Part shown: positions 1 through 9,248 of the stretch, in pieces | Layout: every line of letters begins with the position of its first letter | How positions within the stretch are numbered: position 1 is the first letter of the stretch | From: an uncultured Alteromonas sp. | GTDB taxonomy: Bacteria > Pseudomonadota > Gammaproteobacteria > Enterobacterales > Alteromonadaceae | Direction: 5' to 3' | DNA: 35,153 nucleotides | NCBI RefSeq assembly: GCF_913058315.1 | Contig: NZ_CAJXQY010000037.1 | Span: forward strand, 1-35,153 | The notes under the pieces: generated by a model | Database searches by the model: none | What the model was told of the DNA's origin: nothing | Seen by the model: only the letters and a program-made list of their open reading frames with translations | Translations under genes and position numbers: made by a program

Positions 1-167
1 TAGCAGAAGATATAATGCCGCTTGAACAGGCCGAACAGGTATATCTGGAGAAAATTTGCAAACACTTCGATGGCAGCCCCGACGAGCTGGCCAACAAATT
101 AGAGGTGAGTACTCGCACACTCTATAGAAAGCTGCAGCGCTATAACATTAAACTTAAAGGCTCATGA
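1..167 (+). CDS. NtrC-family response regulator, C-terminal fragment
   Basis: Partial gene whose 5' part lies outside the window; the readable frame begins at base 3 and ends at TGA 165-167. The last 54 residues form a Fis-type helix-turn-helix. The end, LEVSTRTLYRKLQRY, is the recognition-helix pattern of sigma-54-dependent NtrC-type activators, where it binds DNA upstream of the target promoter. Receiver and AAA+ domains cannot be seen, so it could also be a stand-alone activator or a two-domain regulator with a Fis-type end. It converges on the TauE/SafE gene and the two coding regions overlap by 14 bases. Confidence 0.75.
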   Translation, partial: AEDIMPLEQAEQVYLEKICKHFDGSPDELANKLEVSTRTLYRKLQRYNIKLKGS

Positions 168-909
168 TCCCCTGGTACAACAAACGTACTGCCAGCACCG
201 ATAAAATCAGTTTAAAAGCCAGCTTAAATTTGTCGGCTGGGATACGGTTAAGTAGCTTTAAGCCCAACCAGGTGCCTATTGCACCACTGACAATCATAGC
301 GACCACCAGCGGCAGCCATTGCCAGAACGAAAACCCCACCATAGTGAACACAATAGCTTTTAAACTGTGCTGAAACGTCATGCAGTTGGCAAAAGTGGCG
401 GTATGGGTCATTTTATTATAGCCATTGCGGTACACCACCGACGCGACCATGGGCCCGCTGGCGCCAACAAACATGCTCAAAAAAGTGGTTAGCGCGCCGG
501 CAATAACGCGACCCGGGCGCGACATTTCCCGGGGACTGGGTTTAAGCCCCCACACCATCAGTAGCAAAAATACAGCGATAGCCAGTTGAATAACGGCCAG
601 TGGCAACTGCACCACGACAAACGAGGCGGCTATGGCTCCCAGCAGGGTTCCCAGTGCAAAATACTTAAACATCGCCCGGTCGAGATAGTTGAAGGTCATC
701 ACAGCCCGACTGGCATTTGAACCGAGTTGCACCAATCCGTGCACCGGGATCAACGCGGCTATAGGCATTACCGATGCCATCACCACCAACAACAACATGC
801 CGCCACCCAGTCCCATAGTACCGGTGACAAACGACGTAAAACCGGCCAGCAAAATAAGCCCCAGCGCCGTATAGATATCGAGAACGCCAGCGGTTAACAG
901 TGTTTCCAT
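154..909 (-). CDS. TauE/SafE family membrane permease
   Basis: A 251-residue integral membrane protein with about eight hydrophobic segments. An early glycine-rich stretch, GTMGLGGGMLLL near residues 31-42, is the hallmark of the TauE/SafE family, and a second repeat begins around SMFVGASGPMVAS near residue 145. Family members are proposed exporters or importers of sulfite, sulfonates or other sulfur-containing organic anions across the inner membrane; the substrate here cannot be read from sequence. The frame can begin at GTG 912 or ATG 909; ATG 909 was chosen because the two codons are adjacent and neither has a clear ribosome site. The gene stands alone, convergent with the regulator fragment and divergent from the S9 peptidase. 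Confidence 0.85.
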   Translation of the reverse strand: METLLTAGVLDIYTALGLILLAGFTSFVTGTMGLGGGMLLLVVMASVMPIAALIPVHGLVQLGSNASRAVMTFNYLDRAMFKYFALGTLLGAIAASFVVVQLPLAVIQLAIAVFLLLMVWGLKPSPREMSRPGRVIAGALTTFLSMFVGASGPMVASVVYRNGYNKMTHTATFANCMTFQHSLKAIVFTMVGFSFWQWLPLVVAMIVSGAIGTWLGLKLLNRIPADKFKLAFKLILSVLAVRLLYQGIMSL

Positions 910-1077
910 CACAAATCACAAAATCAGTCTATTGCCTGACTATGATTCTCACTAGGCCTGTAACACTTTGCAACCAAATAAATGGCGGTTTCGTCTTATA
1001 AAACCTGTTTATAACCCTGAATCGTTGGTAACTTATTGTTTCCTACATAACAACAACGACAGTAATCACCTAAAACC

Positions 1078-3246
1078 ATGAAAAAAATGCTTCTATCTCT
1101 GTCTGTTGCCACGGTGCTGCTTGCAGCCTGTAGCGACGACAAAATGCCCGAAAAACAAACAGAAACCGCTTCTCCCATGAACTTATCGACATCAGTAACC
1201 CCGCCGGTAGCCAAAAAAGAACCGTTTGAATTATCCGCCCACGGTGATACCCGGGTTGACGACTATTACTGGATGCGCGACGACTCCCGAACGAATGAAG
1301 AAGTGCTTTCGCATCTGGAAAAAGAAAACAGCTATGCTGATGCCGTGCTGGCACCGCTTGAAAAACAGAGTGACACGCTGTACGAAGAAATGATTGCCCG
1401 GATCCCAAAAGATGACTCTTCAGTACCGGTTAAACAAAACGGTTACTGGTATGTCACCCATTTCGTGGGCGATGGCGAGTACCCAATTTACGCCCGCAAG
1501 AAAGAGCTCGACGGCGAAGAAACCGTGTTACTCGACGGCAATAAAATGGCCGAAGGGGAAAGCTACTTTAGCATTGGCTCTTACGAAGCCAGCCCAAATA
1601 ATGAGTTACTGACCTACTCGGTTGATACCGTTAGCCGCCGTTTATACGACGTATATGTTAAGAGTATCGCTACCGGTGAACGGCTTACCGACACCCTGAC
1701 CGACACCACGGGTCAGATTTACTGGGCTAACGATAACCAGACGCTGTACTACATTAAACGTGATAAGCAGACCTTACTGGGTTCTCAGGTATTCCGCCAT
1801 ACGCTGGGAACAGATCAAGCCGACGATGAACTGGTTTATGAAGAAACCGACACTACTTTCTATACTTCATTAGGGAAAAGTAAAGACGGGGAAGTTATCT
1901 TCATTAATCACAGCAACACCGACATGTCTGGCGTTACGCTAATTGATGCCAACAATGCCGATGCCACACCCATGCCATTTTACCCGATTGAGGACGATCA
2001 CGAATATTCAGTTGAGAAGCATGGCAGTGATTACTATGTGTTAACCAACTGGCAGGCTGACAACTACCGCATCATGAAAGTCAGCGCGGATAAAACCCAG
2101 GACCGCAGTGCCTGGCAGGAAGTCGTCGCTCACAACCCGGACATTTACCTCAGCAGCCTCGAAGTGCTGAAAGACTACCTGGTCTATAAAGCCAAAGAAA
2201 ACGGCTACTTGCGACTGGAAGCCATGTCGTTGAAAGACGGCTCGCTACGCACCATCCCCACTGAAGATCCTATTTATACTGCGGGCTTCACAGGTAACAC
2301 TCAAAGTGATACCAACACAATCCGCATTTACTATGCTTCGCTGACCACGCCGCCCAGTACTTTCGATATTGATCTGGAAACCCTGCAAAGCGAACTGAAA
2401 AAGCAAAACAAAATAGGTGATAACTTTAACGCTGCAGATTACCAGTCAGAACGCCTGATGATTACCGCACGGGATGGTAAAAAGGTACCAGTTTCTTTAG
2501 TTTACCGTAAATCAACGTTTAAGAAAGACGGCTCTAACCCACTCTTCCAGTATGGCTATGGCTCGTATGGGGCGACCATGGATCCCACCTTCGTTTCTTC
2601 GTGGTTATCGATGCTCGACCGTGGTTTTGTCGTCGCCATCGCCCACATTCGTGGTAGCCAGATGCTCGGCACCCAATGGTACGAAGACGGTAAAATGGGC
2701 AATAAGATGAACACCTTTACCGATTTCATTGACGTGACCAAAGGGCTGGTAGAACAAGGTTATGCCGACCCGAGCCGCGTTTTTGCTGAAGGCGGTAGTG
2801 CCGGTGGGTTACTTATGGGGGCGGTTGCCAACATGGCCCCGGAACTGTATACCGCAATCGCTGCTCACGTACCATTTGTCGATGTGGTGACCACCATGAG
2901 TGATGACAGTATTCCACTGACCACAGGCGAATATACCGAGTGGGGTAACCCTGCCAATCAGGAAGAATATGAGTACATGCTTTCCTACTCACCTTACGAT
3001 CAGGTGAAAAAACAGGACTATCCGCATATGTTTGTTACCACAGGTCTGCATGACTCACAGGTGCAGTATTTTGAACCTATGAAGTGGGTAGCCAAACTTC
3101 GCGATAACAAAACCGATGATAATTTGCTGCTGTTCATTACCAATATGGAAGCCGGTCACGGCGGTGCATCAGGTCGCTTCAAGCGCTATGAACAACGCGC
3201 CAAAGAATACGCCTTTTTCTTCCATCTGGCAGGAATAGAGCTTTAA
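1078..3246 (+). CDS. S9 family prolyl oligopeptidase (oligopeptidase B type), predicted lipoprotein
   Basis: A 722-residue serine peptidase of the S9A prolyl oligopeptidase / oligopeptidase B (PtrB) family, which cleaves short peptides, often after basic residues. The catalytic Ser574 sits in GGSAGG, Asp659 in DSQV and His694 in GHGG, so the triad is complete. Residues of about 100-420 form the region expected to be the beta-propeller gate. The N-terminus is a lipoprotein signal: MKK, a hydrophobic stretch and the lipobox LLAAC with Cys19, followed by a charged Ser/Asp/Lys linker, so the mature enzyme should be membrane-tethered in the periplasm. E. coli PtrB is cytoplasmic, so this location differs from the textbook enzyme. 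Length fits the family (about 680-720 plus signal). The gene stands alone and is followed by a hairpin. Confidence 0.92.
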   Translation: MKKMLLSLSVATVLLAACSDDKMPEKQTETASPMNLSTSVTPPVAKKEPFELSAHGDTRVDDYYWMRDDSRTNEEVLSHLEKENSYADAVLAPLEKQSDTLYEEMIARIPKDDSSVPVKQNGYWYVTHFVGDGEYPIYARKKELDGEETVLLDGNKMAEGESYFSIGSYEASPNNELLTYSVDTVSRRLYDVYVKSIATGERLTDTLTDTTGQIYWANDNQTLYYIKRDKQTLLGSQVFRHTLGTDQADDELVYEETDTTFYTSLGKSKDGEVIFINHSNTDMSGVTLIDANNADATPMPFYPIEDDHEYSVEKHGSDYYVLTNWQADNYRIMKVSADKTQDRSAWQEVVAHNPDIYLSSLEVLKDYLVYKAKENGYLRLEAMSLKDGSLRTIPTEDPIYTAGFTGNTQSDTNTIRIYYASLTTPPSTFDIDLETLQSELKKQNKIGDNFNAADYQSERLMITARDGKKVPVSLVYRKSTFKKDGSNPLFQYGYGSYGATMDPTFVSSWLSMLDRGFVVAIAHIRGSQMLGTQWYEDGKMGNKMNTFTDFIDVTKGLVEQGYADPSRVFAEGGSAGGLLMGAVANMAPELYTAIAAHVPFVDVVTTMSDDSIPLTTGEYTEWGNPANQEEYEYMLSYSPYDQVKKQDYPHMFVTTGLHDSQVQYFEPMKWVAKLRDNKTDDNLLLFITNMEAGHGGASGRFKRYEQRAKEYAFFFHLAGIEL

Positions 3247-3250
3247 TAAA

Positions 3251-3282
3251 AAGGCCCGGTTAACGGTAGTTAGCCGGGTTTA
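3251..3282. terminator. Hairpin between convergent genes
   Basis: A 10-bp stem (3255-3264 with 3269-3278, one G-T pair) and a GGTA loop, preceded by AAAAA and followed by a short TTT. It lies directly after the S9 peptidase and at the stop of the convergent GGDEF gene. The A-tract on one side and T-tract on the other suggest it can act on both strands. Confidence 0.6.
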
Positions 3283-4698
3283 CTCGCGCTCTGCGAAACG
3301 CAAAGCGGTTTGGTTTCTTCCTTCCCGTTTTGCTTTCAGAAGTTGCCGGTCGGCTTCATCAAACGCCTTTTGAAAGCCTTCGCATTCATCTACCCGGGCA
3401 ATCCCAAAACTGCATGACACCCTCAGGTCTGGTTCGGAAAAATGCAGTTCCGTAATACCCTGGCGAATAATTTCGGCCACGGAAAACGCTTTCTCGATAG
3501 AAGTTTGAGGTAGCAGCAACATAAACTCGTCGCCGCCAAACCGACCAAAAATATCGCTGCTGCGAATTTTACTGCGCACCAGTTCAGCCAGTCCACGAAG
3601 CACTTCATCCCCCGCCAGATGGCCAAAACGGTCGTTAATTTGTTTAAACTTATCCACGTCGAACAACAACAGTGAGGTCTGGTGACCATAACGCCGGGCA
3701 TGCTTAAGGTGTTGTTCTGTAAGGTCAATAAAATGCTGACGCATCACCGCTTTGGTGAGAAAGTCAGTTTTAGCCTCAACGTTCAATTCACGATTATCTG
3801 CCACCAGCGCTGGCACTGACATGGCGAAATAAGCACTGCAGGCAATCACATTAATGGCCACCTGATAAATATAAGCCTGCTCGCTTACACCAAGAATACT
3901 AACCAGCAGGGCCAGTAAAAAGCTCAGCATCGCCAGGCTAATGGCCATCCGTATCGGTGACTCAGTAAAGACAATCCACATTTGCGGCAGCGTCAGAAAG
4001 AAAATCAGACACGCTATTTCCGATGACTGATAATGATTCGCCAGTAGTACCACACCCACCATCAATGCCCAGCTAAATACCAGTTTTCCGGCAAAGCGAC
4101 TGAAGTGGCTTTCATTCTTGGGTTGGTAATTGAGCGCAGACAGCAGGCCCCTGCGCGGATAAAGACGATTCACAAGCCCTATAAACACCGGAACCAGAAC
4201 CAGTATCCCGGACATATCACCAATCCACCAGGCCAGGCTGGTGGCTAAAAATGACTCCATCTGTGGGCCGCCAAATAAAAACATCACGCCAGCGGTAGAC
4301 ATCACCAGACTGGAAGTGGCCACCGTGAGTAAAAACCGCATCACAGGCGCGTACAGATTATGGTGGCTTATACGGTCTATGGAACCCCGTAGCAAATTGG
4401 CACTGACCCCGTATACAAGGCAATGGAGTAAGGCAAACTGACTACCGGCAATAAGCAGTGCTTCCAGTGAGCGGCCATCGCTGAATACCAGACTTTCCCA
4501 GCCGGTAGACAACACGCAGGCAATAAACATGGCCGGAAAAGCCTGCCATCGAAGCAGTAAAAAACAGGTAAACGTAAAGCCGGCGGGCGGGAACCAGATA
4601 CTGGCATGTGGCGCATATTCAGTAAAAACCGACAGACGCCACAGCACCAGCCAGGTGATTACCAATAACAGATGTCTGAGTACAGCAGAAATATTCAT
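3280..4698 (-). CDS. MASE1-domain diguanylate cyclase (GGDEF)
   Basis: A 472-residue membrane-bound cyclase that should make the second messenger c-di-GMP from two GTP. The first 300 residues or so are a multi-helix MASE1 sensor, recognised by the early SIWFPPAG motif near residues 33-40 and about eight hydrophobic segments. The C-terminal GGDEF domain is intact: the GGDEF signature is at residues 388-392, and a product-inhibition I-site (RSSD, 379-382) lies five residues upstream as in canonical cyclases, so feedback inhibition is expected. There is no EAL domain. A GAGG ribosome site lies two to three bases ahead of ATG 4698. The gene is monocistronic and divergent from the acyltransferase. 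The sensed signal is unknown. Confidence 0.92.
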   Translation of the reverse strand: MNISAVLRHLLLVITWLVLWRLSVFTEYAPHASIWFPPAGFTFTCFLLLRWQAFPAMFIACVLSTGWESLVFSDGRSLEALLIAGSQFALLHCLVYGVSANLLRGSIDRISHHNLYAPVMRFLLTVATSSLVMSTAGVMFLFGGPQMESFLATSLAWWIGDMSGILVLVPVFIGLVNRLYPRRGLLSALNYQPKNESHFSRFAGKLVFSWALMVGVVLLANHYQSSEIACLIFFLTLPQMWIVFTESPIRMAISLAMLSFLLALLVSILGVSEQAYIYQVAINVIACSAYFAMSVPALVADNRELNVEAKTDFLTKAVMRQHFIDLTEQHLKHARRYGHQTSLLLFDVDKFKQINDRFGHLAGDEVLRGLAELVRSKIRSSDIFGRFGGDEFMLLLPQTSIEKAFSVAEIIRQGITELHFSEPDLRVSCSFGIARVDECEGFQKAFDEADRQLLKAKREGRNQTALRFAERE

Positions 4699-4950
4699 TA
4701 CCTCGAAAATTCAACCACAGTGCTACCGTTGTCCCCTCACGGCGCGTTCTTATTCAGCGTTATAGCGGGGCACAACCAATAATTATATGACAAATTTTGC
4801 GATATAAAGGTCTAATCTGCCTATAATTTAACAAGACTGAATATCGTCATTGATCTTTAACTTTAGTTTGTAAATATACCTTCAACACTACCCAATTTGC
4901 TGAATGTGCGTACAATGTTCGCTTTTTCTCAGCCCAATATAGCCAGTATT

Positions 4951-6057
4951 ATGACCGATAACGCCGATCCGTATCATGACATTCGCCCCTACAACGACGC
5001 TGAGGTGCCCGCGTCCATTGAGCGACTGATTAACGATCAGGAGTTTATCGATGCGATTGTCAACCATCGGTTTGAGCACAGTCCGCGCTGGCTGCTGTCG
5101 CTGATGCGCCCGCTGGTCAAAGTGTTACTGCGACTAAAATGGCGCAAGTTTAAAACTGTCGCACATATTCAGAATGAAGTCGGCGTTTTTATGGAGTCGT
5201 TGTTGCAGCGCACCAGCCAGGGCATTAGCGTAAAGGGGCTGGAAAAACTCGACCCGGCTAAAGCCTATATCTTCATTTCCAATCACCGCGATATTGCGAT
5301 GGATCCCGCGTTGGTGAATTTCGCCCTGCACCGCGCCAAACACGAAACAGCACTGATTGCCTTTGGCGATAACCTGCTCAAAAAACCCAGTGCAACCGAG
5401 TTAATGAAGCTCAACAAAGGCTTTGTGGTCAAACGGTCGGCCAAAGGCCCCCGGCAATTACTCAAGGCACTCACCCAGTTATCTAACTTTATTAAAGACT
5501 CGCTGAGCCGCCAGCAGTCAATTTGGATAGCGCAGCGTGAAGGGCGGGCGAAAGATGGCATGGACCTCACTGATCCGGCTATCCTGAAAATGTTTTACAT
5601 GGCTGGCAAGCAGCAAAAGCGCCCGTTTGGCGAGTACATGAAGTCTTTAAATATCGTGCCGGTTGCCATTTCCTACGAAAACGACCCTTGCGATATTGCC
5701 AAGGCCAATGAACTTTATCAGCGCGAGCACCTGGGCAGTTACAACAAGACCGAATTTGAAGATATCGACAGCATTATTCAGGGCATTGTAGGCAGCAAGT
5801 GCCGGGTGAGCGTGAACTTTGGTGAAGTGGTCACTGAAGACTTCGAAACGCCGGAAGCGCTGGCCAGTCACATAGACCAGCAAATCCACCGTAACTATCA
5901 GCTTTACCCAATTAACTACCTGGCCGCAGATCAGGCATGTAGCGAACTCACCCAGGCCTGCCGGGACCGCTTTTCGGCTAAGCTGGCTGAATTGCCTGAG
6001 CAGGCACACCGTTACCTTATTGCGAACTATGCTAACCCGGTGCACAACGCCAAATAG
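4951..6057 (+). CDS. 1-acyl-sn-glycerol-3-phosphate acyltransferase-like protein
   Basis: A 368-residue protein of the PlsC/LPLAT acyltransferase superfamily. The catalytic NHxxxxD motif is NHRDIAMD at residues 111-118, preceded by YIFISN as usual in the family. A later segment (IWIAQREGRAKDG) corresponds to the substrate-binding motif, usually EGTR-like, here with REGRA. Such enzymes transfer acyl groups to lysophospholipids or related acceptors at the inner membrane; the acceptor is unknown. The frame is open from ATG 4897, but the extra 18 residues look non-native and ATG 4951 begins the acidic MTDNADPYHDI start I associate with this family. Upstream DNA (4699-4950) is AT-rich and must contain promoters for this gene and the divergent cyclase, but no strong box is evident. 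Confidence 0.8.
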   Translation: MTDNADPYHDIRPYNDAEVPASIERLINDQEFIDAIVNHRFEHSPRWLLSLMRPLVKVLLRLKWRKFKTVAHIQNEVGVFMESLLQRTSQGISVKGLEKLDPAKAYIFISNHRDIAMDPALVNFALHRAKHETALIAFGDNLLKKPSATELMKLNKGFVVKRSAKGPRQLLKALTQLSNFIKDSLSRQQSIWIAQREGRAKDGMDLTDPAILKMFYMAGKQQKRPFGEYMKSLNIVPVAISYENDPCDIAKANELYQREHLGSYNKTEFEDIDSIIQGIVGSKCRVSVNFGEVVTEDFETPEALASHIDQQIHRNYQLYPINYLAADQACSELTQACRDRFSAKLAELPEQAHRYLIANYANPVHNAK

Positions 6058-6116
6058 TGGTTAGACCAGTAAACCTTTGCTACTATCGGGCTGACTGATT
6101 CACGCAGCGGGTGTTT

Positions 6117-6878
6117 ATGCAACTTCATGCTATCCCTGGTTATATCGAAAACATTTATCTGGTCGAGGATTCTGCCGGACTGATGCTGCTGGATGGTTGC
6201 AGCCGCGCCGATGTAGAGACCGTTTGCCGTTATATCACTGCTGAAATTGGCCAGTCTTTGTCTGCACTGAAGCTGATTGTTGTTACCCACATGCACCCCG
6301 ATCACGCTGGTGGCGCCAGGCTGTTACAACAGCGCAGCGGTGCACTGCTAGCCTGTCATCCCAAGGCCCCTGGCTGGTATCGCGGTATCGCCGGACGTGC
6401 AGCCCACGCCATTGATGTGGCGCTGACCTGGTGGGTCGCCGGAAAGTTAGGTAAACCCAAGCGGCATATCTGGTACACACCCACACTGCAACCGGATGTA
6501 AGACTGAGCGACGAACAACGACTACCCATTTTTGACGACTGGCAGGTCATTTACACGCCTGGTCATACTAACCATGATATTTCATTGTTACACCGGCCGA
6601 GCCAGCAGATTTATGTTGCCGATTTGATTGTGTCAGTCAAAAAGCGACTGACATCGCCTTACCCGGTATGCCACCCTAACCAGTATAAACGCTCTCTTGA
6701 ACGGATAAGTAAACTGCAGCCTTCAACCGTTTATTGCGCGCACGTGAGGCCATTGTCACACCAGGATATCGATTATCCGGCACTGATTGCCCAGGCTCCC
6801 GCGTTACCGAAAAATCACTGGCATTCCAGTAAAGTGAGAATCTACCGGGCATTCGGCTGGCAGCTAAATCAGCACTGA
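6117..6878 (+). CDS. MBL-fold metallo-hydrolase
   Basis: A 253-residue metallo-beta-lactamase-fold protein. The dinuclear metal signature HMHPDH is at residues 58-63. Later ligand positions are represented by the His in YTPGHTNHDI, an Asp in VADLIV and a His in YCAHVRPL. The layout resembles glyoxalase II-like or generic thioester/phosphoester hydrolases; the substrate is not identifiable. ATG 6117 was preferred to GTG 6111 two codons earlier. It starts 59 bases after the acyltransferase on the same strand, so the two may be cotranscribed, and converges on the histidine kinase 5 bases away. Confidence 0.85.
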   Translation: MQLHAIPGYIENIYLVEDSAGLMLLDGCSRADVETVCRYITAEIGQSLSALKLIVVTHMHPDHAGGARLLQQRSGALLACHPKAPGWYRGIAGRAAHAIDVALTWWVAGKLGKPKRHIWYTPTLQPDVRLSDEQRLPIFDDWQVIYTPGHTNHDISLLHRPSQQIYVADLIVSVKKRLTSPYPVCHPNQYKRSLERISKLQPSTVYCAHVRPLSHQDIDYPALIAQAPALPKNHWHSSKVRIYRAFGWQLNQH

Positions 6879-6883
6879 TAATA

Positions 6884-8674
6884 TTATGCGGGCTGCTCTT
6901 CCTGCTTCAACGGCAGTAACAAGGTAAACTCGGTATAAGCGCCAGGTTCACTCACACAATCAATCGTTCCATCGAGTCGCTGCATAATATTATAGACCAC
7001 CGATAAACCCAGTCCGGTGCCCTCACCAATGGCTTTGGTGGTAAAAAAGGGCTCAAATATTTTCTGTTGGGTTTCTGCGGTCATCCCGGGGCCGTTATCG
7101 CGGATGCGAATCTGCAACATCGCCCCCTGTTGCGCGGCACTAATGTGAATTGCCGGTTCAGCAGTGTGCGCGGCTTCCATTGCCTGCACCGCGTTTTTAA
7201 TGATATTTACCAGCACTTGTTCAATTAATCCTGAGTGGGTATATAAGACCCCGTCAAAGGTCACATCCCGGGTAATATTGATCTTATCTTCCAGTTCATA
7301 CCGCATTATTTTCAGCGTGTCATCGAACAGTACTGCAAGGTCACAAACCGCTTTCTCGCCTGTCTGATTGTGGGAAAATGACCGTAAGTCACTAATGATA
7401 TTTTTAACCCGCTGCAAGCCGTTGAACGAGTCGGTGACTATGGCCCGGATATCTTCCAGAACAAAGGGTATACCCGCCTGCTCTTCAAATTCACTAAGGC
7501 TTTGTTTGAGATGAGCCGCTTTTTGATCCTGCTGAATATCTATGGCGGTTAACAACTCGCTCTGCATGGACTGCAACTGAATAATGTTATCCAGATAACT
7601 ATCCATCGACGAAAAGTTGCTGATCACAAACGACAGTGGATTATTAATTTCGTGAGCGATACCCGCAGCCATACGACCGATACTGGCGAGCTTTTCATTG
7701 TGTGCCAGTGCCTGTTTGGTGGATTTAAGCTCCAGCAGGGTATCTCGCAAACGGGTATATTGTTTTTTCAGGCTCGACTCAGCCTGTTTGCGCTCCAACA
7801 ACACCGTAAGCTGCTCGGCCGCTTTATTGATAATCGTAATCTGCTTCATTGAAACTCGGTCCATCTCCTGCTCCGGGATCAGATAAAGCAGTAAACACAC
7901 GACCCGTTTATACACCACAATAGGAAACGCAAGGTAACTACCAATATGGGTTTCGATTAGCTGGGTTATCGGTTCAAGCCCGCCGCTTTCATCCAGCAGA
8001 TGAATTTGCGGGCGCTGTTCTTCAATTGCCTGAGCAAGGCTGGCCGGCAACCCGCCCTCTGATAACAGTGACTGCAAGGTTTTTACCAGGTCTTTGCCGG
8101 CAATGTCGGAATTACGCACCCGAAAACGCGATGTGTTTTCCAGGTAAATTTCAAAGCTGCAGTGGGCATGGCATAACCTCGCCAGCGCATTCGAGAAGGT
8201 AGAAAGCAGCGCGGTGAGCTTTTCATCACCACGTGAAAAACGAGTGATACAAACCAGCATTTCTGTTTCTGCATCGTGCTGACGATAAGTGTTTTCAATA
8301 TACTCAAAGGTAGCCAGCTCACGTTTAAGCACACTGGCATTAAACTTTGCTTTCGCTTCAGACGCTGTTAAACAGGCATTGATTTGGTATTCTTCCAGCC
8401 AGACTACTTCGTCGAGTTGCTGAGTGGGGTTATGCATGAGAATGATGCGGGTATCCTGGTTAGCCAGTCCCAGCCGAATGTACTGAGCTACTGACTGACA
8501 AAGAGAGATATCATCATCAAAACCCACACAGAGTATTACCAGTGAAGGTTTGCAACTGCGTAGTTTCTTTTTAGCGTTTCTCAGGCTGGTCAGATTTTCG
8601 CTTTTCATGGTTCTATCCGGCAAAAATGCCGCTAAGTCTGGACTTTGACTCACCAAAAACACGGGATTTTCCAT
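6884..8674 (-). CDS. Soluble hybrid-like sensor histidine kinase with pseudo-receiver and GAF-like regions
   Basis: A 596-residue kinase when begun at ATG 8674 (preceded by TTAGGT); GTG 8689 would add five residues. No membrane segments are seen. Residues 1-130 look like a degenerate receiver fold (ends of strands such as PSLVILCVGFDDD and RIILMHN), 145-300 resemble a GAF-like sensor, and a coiled coil follows (about 300-330). The dimerisation/phosphoacceptor region has AHEINNPLS with the His at residue 341 of this start. The ATPase domain has an N box (NIIKNAVQAM) and G boxes DNGPGM and GEGTGLGLS, so catalysis should be intact. This HisKA type resembles cytoplasmic kinases that lack a fused receiver output. 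No response regulator is adjacent. It is divergent from the BLUF gene with a 107-base shared upstream region, suggesting a functional link. Confidence 0.88.
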   Translation of the reverse strand: MENPVFLVSQSPDLAAFLPDRTMKSENLTSLRNAKKKLRSCKPSLVILCVGFDDDISLCQSVAQYIRLGLANQDTRIILMHNPTQQLDEVVWLEEYQINACLTASEAKAKFNASVLKRELATFEYIENTYRQHDAETEMLVCITRFSRGDEKLTALLSTFSNALARLCHAHCSFEIYLENTSRFRVRNSDIAGKDLVKTLQSLLSEGGLPASLAQAIEEQRPQIHLLDESGGLEPITQLIETHIGSYLAFPIVVYKRVVCLLLYLIPEQEMDRVSMKQITIINKAAEQLTVLLERKQAESSLKKQYTRLRDTLLELKSTKQALAHNEKLASIGRMAAGIAHEINNPLSFVISNFSSMDSYLDNIIQLQSMQSELLTAIDIQQDQKAAHLKQSLSEFEEQAGIPFVLEDIRAIVTDSFNGLQRVKNIISDLRSFSHNQTGEKAVCDLAVLFDDTLKIMRYELEDKINITRDVTFDGVLYTHSGLIEQVLVNIIKNAVQAMEAAHTAEPAIHISAAQQGAMLQIRIRDNGPGMTAETQQKIFEPFFTTKAIGEGTGLGLSVVYNIMQRLDGTIDCVSEPGAYTEFTLLLPLKQEEQPA

Positions 8675-8781
8675 ACGTTTACCTAACACAGCCGTTTCTG
8701 AAATCTCTGCTATATTTGAAAGATAGTCGTTGCTTGCTGTTACGCAAACTCCGGCGTAATCAGTAAATAAGGAAAATAGTC

Positions 8782-9198
8782 ATGAGGTTAGTGAGATTGG
8801 TGTATTACAGCCATGCCTCGCGGGAAATGTCACTTAGCGATCTGAAATCCATTCTTGATGTTGCCCGCCGAAACAATCAGGCGCAGGGCATTTGCGGTAT
8901 GCTTTCTTATGAGCAACAGTACTTTTTGCAAGCTCTTGAAGGCGAGCGCAGCGCCGTTAACGAACTTTATCTGGATATCGCGGAAGATCCCCGCCATGAC
9001 GAAATCACCATCATCAGTTACGAAGAGATTGCCGAACCTTTTTTCAAACAGTGGAAAATGGGCTATGCAGGAGGTAGTGCAGAATTCACCAAATTGCTTC
9101 AAAGCATGGGACAAACCGAGTTTCTGCCAGACACCATGACACCGCAACAGGCATTTAAATTTCTTCAGCATCTTACTGGTAATCAGGCCGAACTTTAG
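8782..9198 (+). CDS. BLUF-domain blue-light photoreceptor
   Basis: A 138-residue protein that is essentially one BLUF domain, which binds FAD non-covalently and senses blue light through rearranged hydrogen bonds around the flavin. All key positions are present and even share the numbering of cyanobacterial PixD: Tyr8, Asn32, Gln50, Trp91 and Met93. About 40 residues follow the core, probably the capping helices. There is no attached enzymatic output, so it must signal by protein contact. AAGGAAA precedes ATG 8782 at a good distance. Neighbours: the divergent histidine kinase is a possible partner, and the DUF1801 gene follows 50 bases downstream on the same strand. Confidence 0.93.
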   Translation: MRLVRLVYYSHASREMSLSDLKSILDVARRNNQAQGICGMLSYEQQYFLQALEGERSAVNELYLDIAEDPRHDEITIISYEEIAEPFFKQWKMGYAGGSAEFTKLLQSMGQTEFLPDTMTPQQAFKFLQHLTGNQAEL

Positions 9199-9248
9199 GG
9201 CATATTGATTAAAGATAGTAATCGGATCCTGCCAGCAAGGAGCTTCTC

